Part shown: in pieces, positions 1 through 7,300 of the stretch
How positions within the stretch are numbered: position 1 is the stretch's first letter
Layout of the letters: each line of letters starts with the position of its first letter
Notes under the pieces: model-generated
The model's database searches: none
The model's input: the letters and a program-made list of their open reading frames with translations, nothing else
What the model was told of the DNA's origin: nothing
Origin: Bacteroidota bacterium
GTDB taxonomy: Bacteria > Bacteroidota > Bacteroidia > Chitinophagales > Chitinophagaceae
NCBI GenBank assembly: GCA_028875955.1
Contig: JAGWTX010000003.1
Coordinates: 1-20,211, forward strand
DNA length: 20,211 nucleotides
Direction: 5' to 3'
Translations under genes and position numbers: made by a program

Positions 1-15
1 TTTCAAGAATATTTT

Positions 16-39
16 CTTGTTGGTCGGGCGACCAACAAG
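16..39. repeat. Palindromic hairpin repeat, copy 1
   Basis: A perfect 10-bp stem CTTGTTGGTC/GACCAACAAG with a GGGC loop. It is identical to the hairpin at 144-167. No T-run follows on either strand, so it is not a canonical intrinsic terminator. It could be a REP-like intergenic element or an RNA 3'-end stabiliser. Confidence 0.8.
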
Positions 40-90
40 GGCAGGGAAGTGCATTGAAATGTTATCTAATCTTATAATTCTTTACTTCGC

Positions 91-116
91 CTCAGTTGGT
101 CGCCTGACCAACTGAG
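91..116. repeat. Palindromic hairpin repeat, variant copy 2
   Basis: A perfect 11-bp stem CTCAGTTGGTC/GACCAACTGAG with a GCCT loop. It shares only the GTTGGTC/GACCAAC core with the two flanking hairpins. The outer bases differ but differ compensatorily, so pairing is kept. That suggests the structure, rather than the primary sequence, is what is conserved. Confidence 0.75.
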
Positions 117-143
117 TAAACTGATTATTCTCAGGAATACTTT

Positions 144-167
144 CTTGTTGGTCGGGCGACCAACAAG
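144..167. repeat. Palindromic hairpin repeat, copy 3
   Basis: A second identical copy of the 24-bp hairpin at 16-39. It begins 36 bases beyond the stop codon of the DUF1080 gene (minus strand), where a transcript 3' end would be expected. The transcript would read AAGAAAG after the stem, with no U-tract, so any termination would not be of the standard intrinsic type. Confidence 0.8.
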
Positions 168-203
168 GGCAAAGAGAGTTCATTGAACCGATATCTTATC
201 ATC

Positions 204-2321
204 TTATAATTCTTTGATCCGGATATTTTTGAAACGAACCACATCACCATGCCCCAGGAATCCGATATGGCCGGTGGTTCTCAGTAATCCGGGATGTTCT
301 TTGTGATCCATGGTCCCGTTTTGGGAAGCTTCTTTGATATCGCCATCCACAATCACGGTTCCATTCAAGATCACTTTGATCGAAGTTCCTTTGGCAATGA
401 TCTCTTCCTGGTTCCATTGGCCCACAGGTTTGAGATAACCTCTTTTGGCCGGGATGACACCATACACTGAACCATGATACTGGTAAGGATGCAGGTTTTT
501 ATACATCTCAGCCTCATTGTCAAGCACCTGGATTTCCATCCCCACATAAGCTGCATCTCCTTCCAGCGGTGCACGGATCCCGATACCATTATTGGCGCCG
601 GGTGTCAGTTGAAATTCAAAACGGTACGAGAAATCGGCGTATTCATTTTTTGTATACAGGTTACCCGCACTTTTTTCAGGATGCACAACAATTGCCCCGT
701 CTTCCAGCAAATAGCCCTGCGTATTCCCGATCCACTGATCCATGTTACTGCCATCAAATAATGGGGTATAGCCCTGGCTTTTTTCTTCCGCAGACAAGGG
801 GGTGAGATAGGTTTCCGGAATTTCCCTCAGATAAATATTCCGGTATGCCACATAGGTTCCATGCGCCTGCAATTCGATCTGTTCTTTTGGGAAAATCGGG
901 ATGCTACGATCCCAATAATTTTCCAACACTATGTTATCTGTTACCAGCTGGCCATTCAGATAAACGGTTACCTTATCACCTTTCATGATGATATGAAACT
1001 GGTTCCATTCTCCAATTTTATTGTCAGCCACCACTAACGGTTTGGACATGTTTTTCTGGTTATTGTACAATCCACCGGAACCCACTTCTGCACCTACCTC
1101 CCTGCGACTGGTGTCCCAGATCTGTACCTGCGGGCTTCCCCGGAGATAGATACCCGCATCTCCTTTTTCGGTAATCTTCCAGTCAACATACATTTCAAAA
1201 TCACCGTATGGCTTATCCGTACAAAGATTATCCCCATGACCCGTAAAGATCAACAACCCATCCTTTACGATCCAGTCGTTCTTTGTTTTTTCATTGGCTT
1301 TTTCCTGTGCATCCGCCAGGGCCTGGGGTGTCATTTTGGAACGACTGATCGGATTACCCACCAGCGCCTTCCATCCACTCAGGTCTTTTCCATTGAACAG
1401 GGAAACAAAACCATTGTCATAAGGCATGGCTTTAAGATGCGTTTTTAATTTACCTGCCAGTAAGGCACTGTCTTCCCCTTTGATCAGGGGTAAGGATTTT
1501 TCCAGCACATCCCTTACCGCCGTTCCGCGGATGGTTGGATCCTTTAATGACATCCTTGCACAAATACGTGCCGCAAATGGATTGACCTGTGGATCATCCA
1601 GGGATTTGCTGACAAACATAAAGACCGGGAATCCGCCAATGGATTCCGCTTCTGCCAATACCCGCATTTTTTGTGTAGGTGATGGAAGTTTTGCATAGGC
1701 ATCTTCCAAATGCAATAAATGTTGAACCGGGTTTGTTTCCTGATCCTTTGAAGTCGTATGTGAAATTATTTGTGGTAAAACCATGGATGCATTATCGAGT
1801 GCAGCCTGGATATGTTTTTTTTCAGACTCGCTGGCGCCACTCAGGGCTTTTTTCAAAGCGGCAATGGATTTGTCAGAATGAATGGCCGCCAATGCCCGGG
1901 CCGCATTGGAACAGTCTTCCTCCCGGTTAAGGTATTTGCTCAGGCTTTTCACGGCCACATCTTCTCCCAGCAATCCCAGGTATTTCATGATCAGTTCGTT
2001 GCTGTAATAGGTATGGGTTTGTTCCAATCCTTTCACCAGGATCTGTGCTGCCTTTTTCTTCCAACCCGCATTCATGGCAGCGTTTTGCACATAGGCACTC
2101 AAGGCATAGGTGGCACTGAGTTTGAGCGAATCATCGTCCAGCAGGGTAAACAATTGCGACCATTGGCCGTTTTTCCAGTCATGCATTTCTGCCAGGGCAG
2201 CGGATGCATCGGAAGCCTGTTGATAGGGAAATGCGGAAAGTGTTTTTGAAATCGGATCATGCTGGGCAGAAAGCTGAAGCATGGCAACCATCAGCAGGCA
2301 AAGGATAGACAATTTTTTCAT
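204..2321 (-). CDS. Secreted HEAT-like protein with two DUF1080 (3-keto-disaccharide hydrolase) domains
   Basis: 705 residues. Residues 1-20 are a Sec signal peptide (MKKLS..., hydrophobic core, ending LSAQ). Residues about 40-300 are alanine/leucine-rich helical pairs resembling HEAT repeats. Two DUF1080 concanavalin-like domains follow. Domain A, about 304-501, opens with SLFNGKDLSGW and contains DAGIYLRG; domain B, about 518-703, opens with PLFDGSNMDQW and contains NNGIGIRAP. DUF1080 proteins have been linked to cleavage of 3-keto glycosides, so a periplasmic hydrolase acting after the oxidoreductase encoded just upstream is the best guess. That gene ends 23 bases away on the same strand, so the two are very likely one operon. 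The duplicated DUF1080 unit is longer than the usual single-domain enzyme. One copy could be a binding module, or the two could have different specificities. The family is clear; the substrate is unknown. Confidence 0.85.
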   Translation of the reverse strand: MKKLSILCLLMVAMLQLSAQHDPISKTLSAFPYQQASDASAALAEMHDWKNGQWSQLFTLLDDDSLKLSATYALSAYVQNAAMNAGWKKKAAQILVKGLEQTHTYYSNELIMKYLGLLGEDVAVKSLSKYLNREEDCSNAARALAAIHSDKSIAALKKALSGASESEKKHIQAALDNASMVLPQIISHTTSKDQETNPVQHLLHLEDAYAKLPSPTQKMRVLAEAESIGGFPVFMFVSKSLDDPQVNPFAARICARMSLKDPTIRGTAVRDVLEKSLPLIKGEDSALLAGKLKTHLKAMPYDNGFVSLFNGKDLSGWKALVGNPISRSKMTPQALADAQEKANEKTKNDWIVKDGLLIFTGHGDNLCTDKPYGDFEMYVDWKITEKGDAGIYLRGSPQVQIWDTSRREVGAEVGSGGLYNNQKNMSKPLVVADNKIGEWNQFHIIMKGDKVTVYLNGQLVTDNIVLENYWDRSIPIFPKEQIELQAHGTYVAYRNIYLREIPETYLTPLSAEEKSQGYTPLFDGSNMDQWIGNTQGYLLEDGAIVVHPEKSAGNLYTKNEYADFSYRFEFQLTPGANNGIGIRAPLEGDAAYVGMEIQVLDNEAEMYKNLHPYQYHGSVYGVIPAKRGYLKPVGQWNQEEIIAKGTSIKVILNGTVIVDGDIKEASQNGTMDHKEHPGLLRTTGHIGFLGHGDVVRFKNIRIKEL

Positions 2322-2344
2322 CTTGCGTTTTTGTTTTCAGGGGT

Positions 2345-3619
2345 TCAGACATTCCAGGGGGAACGCATGGGTGGATTGATCATCCGGTTGGCTTCTTCAT
2401 CGTTCAGGAAACTTTGGGTTACCGGATCAAAATGAAGGGTTCTTCCCAGTTGTAAAGCGATCTTTCCCAGGTTGATGATGGTACAGGAGCGGAATCCGTT
2501 CGATTCATTCAATGCAAAGGGGGTCCTGTATTTGACCGATTCCAGAAAATCGGTAACCTGTGGTTCGGGATCCGGCATCATGGCCAGCTTGTCTTCGATA
2601 TTCGGTATGGTACATTTGAAACCGGCATACAATTTCCCATTGGGTCCTTCGATATAAGCTGCTTCGGGATCCTTGGCTTCCCCATCGAGTACGATCTTAC
2701 AACCGTCTGCATAGGTAAATGTGATCTTCCGGAAAGTGCCGCAGGCATCGGGGTGTTGTTGTTCTGCATCCACTTCCACCAAAACAGGACTGGTTTCATC
2801 CTTGCCTAAAAAATATTGGATGGGATCGATATAGTGTTGTCCCATATCACCCAGTCCGCCCCCGTCATAATCCCAATAACCGCGGAAGGTCTGGTGCACC
2901 CGGTGGGGATTATAAGGTTTGAAAGGAGCCGGTCCGAGCCATCTGTCATAATCTAATTCCGGTGGAACGGGAAGGGTGTCGAGATGTGTTTTGCCTACCC
3001 AGTAAAATTTCCAGTCGAAACCGGTGGTCTTGCTAACCGTAACGGTTAAGGGCCATCCGAGTAAACCGGACTCAACCAGCTTTTTGATGGGTTTGACCGT
3101 AGTTTTCATCCCATAAAAATTATCTTCAAAACGGAACCAGGTATTTAAACGGAAAATTCGGCCATGCTGTTTGACCGCTTCCACCAGTCTTTTGCCTTCG
3201 CCAATGGTTCGGGTCATGGGTTTTTCGCACCAGATATCCTTCCCCGCTTTTGCGGCATCCATGGCAATCAGGCCATGCCAATGCGGCGGTGTGGCGATGT
3301 GAACGATATCCACTTCGGGCAGGGCGATGAGTTCATGGTGATCATGAAAGGTTTTGATCTTATCCTTTACCAAAGCTGCGGCACTCTGCAGATGATTTTT
3401 ATCTACATCACACATGGCAACTACCCTGGTACCGGCATAAGGTATATGGCCGCGACCCATGCCGCCTACCCCGATAATACCCTTGGTAAGCTGGTCGCTG
3501 GGAGGGATAAACCCCCGTCCCAGCACATGCCGGGGTACGATGGTAAATCCGGCAAGAATGGCGGCGGATTCATAGAGAAACTTTCTTCTGCTTTTTGTGG
3601 AGACCTTTTTTTCTTTCAT
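2345..3619 (-). CDS. Tat-exported Gfo/Idh/MocA family NAD(P)-dependent oxidoreductase
   Basis: 424 residues from the ATG at 3619. The frame is open upstream to 3853, but those 78 residues look non-coding, and this start places a twin-arginine signal (SRRKFLYES, residues 10-18, then a hydrophobic stretch) at the N terminus. The Rossmann nucleotide-binding motif is at about 46-59 (GIIGVGGMGRGHI). The family's EKP motif is at 132-134, and a GDMGQH...D element at 257-265 fits the catalytic region of the C-terminal domain. The family oxidises or reduces sugars and cyclitols. Tat export implies the protein folds with its cofactor before reaching the periplasm. Followed after 23 bases by a double-DUF1080 gene, it probably makes the 3-keto glycoside that the partner cleaves. 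The pairing is well known in Bacteroidota; the exact sugar cannot be read from sequence. Confidence 0.88.
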   Translation of the reverse strand: MKEKKVSTKSRRKFLYESAAILAGFTIVPRHVLGRGFIPPSDQLTKGIIGVGGMGRGHIPYAGTRVVAMCDVDKNHLQSAAALVKDKIKTFHDHHELIALPEVDIVHIATPPHWHGLIAMDAAKAGKDIWCEKPMTRTIGEGKRLVEAVKQHGRIFRLNTWFRFEDNFYGMKTTVKPIKKLVESGLLGWPLTVTVSKTTGFDWKFYWVGKTHLDTLPVPPELDYDRWLGPAPFKPYNPHRVHQTFRGYWDYDGGGLGDMGQHYIDPIQYFLGKDETSPVLVEVDAEQQHPDACGTFRKITFTYADGCKIVLDGEAKDPEAAYIEGPNGKLYAGFKCTIPNIEDKLAMMPDPEPQVTDFLESVKYRTPFALNESNGFRSCTIINLGKIALQLGRTLHFDPVTQSFLNDEEANRMINPPMRSPWNV

Positions 3620-3639
3620 GCTTGCAGATTGATGAATCT

Positions 3640-3647
3640 TAAAGATA
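3640..3647 (-). promoter_or_regulatory. Possible -7 box for the oxidoreductase/DUF1080 operon
   Basis: The minus strand reads TATCTTTA, seven of eight positions of the Bacteroidota -7 consensus TAnnTTTG, 20 bases before the ATG. No convincing TTG -33 element lies 19-21 bases upstream, so this is tentative. Confidence 0.22.
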
Positions 3648-4006
3648 AAGAAATGAAACGAGGCAGCCTTGTCGCTCAGCGAAAAAAGCAGGTGGGTCAA
3701 ACGGTAAGACGGTACGGAAGGAGAAAGAAATTGGATGATCTCTCCAGGGTTCGTTCTTGCGAAAGTTGTCATCATTACCTTCAGCCTTTCAAATGCAAGG
3801 CAAACCGGAATCAGGGTGGCAGATTCAGATCTGTTGATCCCTGCCTGTCCCATGGTTGTTAAAAAACGACAGGTAGAATTTTCCGAAAGGTATCCAGCTG
3901 CAGCTAAGCAGACAAGCCTGGATAGATGTACAGTTAAAAAAGGGTATCAGGCAATTACCGAAAACAAATACACAGTTCTGAAATGACCTGATGGGTCTCA
4001 TTTTTT

Positions 4007-4040
4007 GCATCTTGTACCTGAATACAGGCATCTTATACCT
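4007..4040 (+). promoter_or_regulatory. 13-bp direct repeat GCATCTTrTACCT at 21-bp period, possible operator
   Basis: GCATCTTGTACCT (4007-4019) and GCATCTTATACCT (4028-4040) differ at one base and start exactly 21 bases apart, two helical turns. Direct repeats with this spacing are the typical binding layout of LytTR-type response regulators, common in Bacteroidota. A looser TTTATACTT follows at 4065-4073. It lies about 310 bases upstream of the surface-protein start codon, far for a core promoter but possible with a long leader. The regulator identity is inference. Confidence 0.4.
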
Positions 4041-4352
4041 TTTATTACGACATGTAAAATGTGTTTTATACTTTTCTAAAGGATTGACGGTCAATATCTG
4101 ACCATCATTCCAACCTACCCGAAATCCAATACCCCGGATCAGTTGATTGTAGCCAATCAAGCGTTAGGTATATTCCAATAGTATGGCTTTATAAAAAACA
4201 ATCCCCTCATTCTGAACCGTTAACAGAATCAGTTTTGAAATAAAATTGATCTTTTCTTGAGCATTACCGGCATTCATTCTTCGAAAAGTCATAAACAGCA
4301 GGCTTTGTAAGGCTTTATTGGCTTTGTTTTTCATTTACTTAAAATTTTTTCC

Positions 4353-7300
4353 ATGCGTCTGCATATATCGGGACTTATTGTATTGTTATTTCTGTTTTTA
4401 TCCCCTGTTGTGCTGAAGGCACAACAACTGAAGATTACAGATTTCGTTTTATTCTCAGGCGACGGTAGTTGTGTACCGGTCAAGGATTCTAAAAAAGAGA
4501 AAGAAAAAAACAATACGGATGGTTGTTCCCTGGTATTGGGAACAAAAGTTACGATTAACGGAGGCGCTATGGGAGCCTATCAGTTAATGAAAGCGGGTAA
4601 TAACCTGAGTGTTACCGGTAATGTAATTGGTGCGGGCAATATCGATTTTACCAATGGTACTGAAATAAAAGGGAACCTTTTCGGGTTGAATACCGCAGCT
4701 TATAAAGGGTATCTTATCAAATTCGGGAAAAAAGCCTTTATCGGGGGAAATATAGATGCCAATGGAAGTCTGCAGGTGGAAAGCGGTATCATTTCCGGCA
4801 AAGTAACACATCCAACAGGCACCCTGTATTCAGGACCCACTCCCAGAGGAGGTAACCTGGTTGCCCAACCCATGCTTCCCCGAATGCCCTCCTTGCCAAA
4901 GATCACGCGTTTTCCTGCAGCGGGTTCGGTAAATATCAATTCAACAAAAACCATCGAACCTGGTGCCTATGGTGATATCAGGTTGAATGGGAAAGATAAG
5001 ATAACCTTATCCGGTCCGGGAGTGTATGTTTTTCAATCCATCAGGAATAAAGGTGGCAAAAACAGTTTTGTCTATGATTTCAAAGGGAATCCCAATGGTT
5101 CTTTTTATATCTATGTGTATGAAGACGTGGATGTAGATAAAACCGGGATACAGTTGCTGGGTGGCACAGCCGATCATATATTCATGGAAATACATGGTTC
5201 AGGTGTCAGCAATAAATCCGGGTATGCATTTACTATGGCAAACGGATCTGCAGAGGATGATAAGGATGATAAAAAAGACAAAGAGAACGACGATAAGAAC
5301 GATAAGGATGACAAGGGCAGAAACACGAAATGGGCCGGTACCGTATGGGCACCCAACGGTACCATTCATCTGGGTTCCGGAACAGATAACACATCCCTCA
5401 CAGGGGCTTTCTGGAGTGCAAAAGGAATAGATGTGGGGGATAATGTAAATCTTAGGTTCCTGCCCTTTATTCTCTGTGAAACACCCAATGTAAATGCCGG
5501 AACAGACAAAGAACTAAGTTGTTCCATTGCAACGGCAAGCCTGGATGGTAGTTCAACCACGCCAGGAGTTTTATATAACTGGACAACCACCAATGGAAGA
5601 TTTACAGACGGGGTTAACAGCGCCACTGCCACGGCTGCATCCAAAGGCACTTATGTACTTACCGTTACGGATCCGAATGGCGGTTGTTTTGCAAAAGACA
5701 CCGTGATCGTAACCTATCATTCCTGTATTGTTCCTTTGTATGCACCCCCCGATAGCGGTAAAGTGAGTAGTCTGATCGGTGCCGAGTTAACACAGATTGC
5801 CGTAAATCCCGGCCCTATCCCGGATTCCGTTAAGACGATTTTCCGAGTAAGGGGTGATAGTGTGATGGTGGAAATTATTTCAAGAGCAGGAAAGCGCGCC
5901 ACCTTGCTGGCTTTATTGCAGACTGCCAATTATGGATTGACGGATACGATCAATAACGGCAACAATTCTCTTTTCATTACCGGAAAAATTCCGATCCGGA
6001 ACCTGAAAAAACTGGATAGTCTTCCCGACCTGATCAATTTTTGCCGTCCGGTTTTTTATCCGATCAGCAACGGCGGACTGGTTACGACCGCCGGGGATGT
6101 TACCATGCATACCGACTTTGTGAGAAACGGGTATGATGTGATGGGTTCAGGGATCAAAGTAGGCGTCTTATCCGACAGTTACAATACCTTACCCGGAGAT
6201 CCCGCTAGGGTAGACATGAACAATGGTGATTTACCGGGAGGTCCGGGTGATACTTTGAATCCCTATCCCGTTCATGTATTACAGGAATATCCATTTGGCG
6301 TTATGCGCGATGAAGGTCGTGCCATGTTGCAAATTCTGCACGATGTTGCACCTAAAGCCAGGTTGTCTTTCAGAACGGGTTTTATTAGTCCGGGCGATTT
6401 TGCGCAGGGCGTGGTAGAATTACAGCAGGATTCTTGTAACCTGATTGTGGACGACCTTACGTTTATTACAGAACCGTTTTTTCAGGATGGTGTGGTTTCC
6501 AAAGCAGTAGATTTTGTTACAGGGAAAGGGGTAAGTTATATAACAGCCGCAGGAAATTTTGCCAATAAATCTTATGAAGGAACCTTTAATCCCATACCAG
6601 CGCCTCCAGGTTATATCGGGGACGCACATAATTTTGGGAATGGAAGCCCTTTCCAGAAAGTTACCCTGAATAAGGGGAAATATGTAATCGTATTACAGTG
6701 GCAGGATTATATTTATTCCACAGGCCAGAATAACACGGGCAGCACCAACGACCTCGACATATATATCACAGACAATAGTGGCAATACCATTTTTGGGTAT
6801 AACCGCGATAACCTGGGTGGGGATCCGGTTGAGATCCTCACGTTTGAAGTGCTGGAAACTACGCAGGCGAACATTATGATTACCCGTTCTGCCGGAAGCT
6901 CCAATGTAAATTTTAAATACATCGTTTTTAACGGGAAGATCAGTTTTGATGACGGTTACCCGGGTTCTTCAACCATCGTGGGACATGCAAACGCTTCCGG
7001 TGCGATAACAGCAGGTGCAGTTCCCTATGATAACCCTTCCACATTAGAAAACTTCTCTTCCAAAGGGGGAACATCCATCAATGGCATTGTTCGGAACAAA
7101 CCTGATTTTCTGGCTCCTGATGGCGTGGCAACAACCGTAAACCTCGGGGGAACACAAACAGGCCCCTATCCATTATTCTATGGTACTTCGGCAGCAGCTC
7201 CGCACCTGGCAGGAATGATCGCTTTATTGATGGAAGGACAGCAAAAATTTGCGGGGAAAAAAATGGCACCACAGGATGTTCGTAATCTTTTAAACAGTGC

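Larger units (their letters stand above)
1..215. repeat. Duplicated block of about 85 bp, copies 1-83 and 129-215
   Basis: The segment 1-83 is repeated, with a few substitutions and small indels, at 129-215. Both copies carry the same 24-bp hairpin, a shared CATTGAA further on, and end in the identical 13-mer CTTATAATTCTTT (71-83 and 203-215). The right copy runs into the coding region: its last 12 bases encode the final three codons and the stop of the DUF1080 gene read on the minus strand. The left copy therefore holds a duplicate of that gene's terminus. A different hairpin (91-116) lies between the copies. This looks like a local tandem duplication of a gene end plus its 3' hairpin. A small mobile palindrome with target duplication fits less well, because the similarity extends well beyond the 13-mer. 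Confidence 0.75.
3620..4352. other. 733-bp divergent intergenic region
   Basis: This separates the minus-strand oxidoreductase operon from the plus-strand giant surface-protein gene. I see no convincing gene in it; the short open frames have no recognisable domain and overlap one another. Visible structure: a weak hairpin at 3981-3997 (GACC/GGTC stem, extended by AAAT/ATTT with a bulge) running into a T-run at 4001-4006; a 13-bp direct repeat at 4007-4040; a perfect 7-bp inverted repeat TTGATTG/CAATCAA at 4143-4160; and three GGCTTT words at 4301, 4311 and 4320, about one helical turn apart, 27-52 bases before the start codon. The length and clustered motifs suggest regulatory DNA for both directions. 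Confidence 0.6.

Noticed and set aside
16..167. Intrinsic terminators
   Set aside because: The stems are perfect, but neither strand has a T-run after any of the three hairpins.
3620..3853. N-terminal extension of the oxidoreductase to a start at 3853
   Set aside because: The extra 78 residues have no family counterpart and would bury the twin-arginine signal, which belongs at the N terminus.
3164..3862. Plus-strand open frame of 232 codons opposite the oxidoreductase
   Set aside because: It lies mostly antisense to a clear Gfo/Idh/MocA gene and has no recognisable domain or plausible leader.
3735..3986. Small plus-strand ORF ending just before a hairpin and T-run
   Set aside because: The layout is suggestive, but the 83-residue product has no signal, domain or compositional hint of being real, and the hairpin is weak and bulged.
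3825..4160. Minus-strand open frame of 111 codons in the intergenic region
   Set aside because: The composition looks random, it overlaps another open frame, and no family is recognisable.
4143..4160. Perfect 7-bp inverted repeat TTGATTG/CAATCAA as an operator
   Set aside because: It is too short and isolated to claim as a binding site; noted only within the intergenic description.
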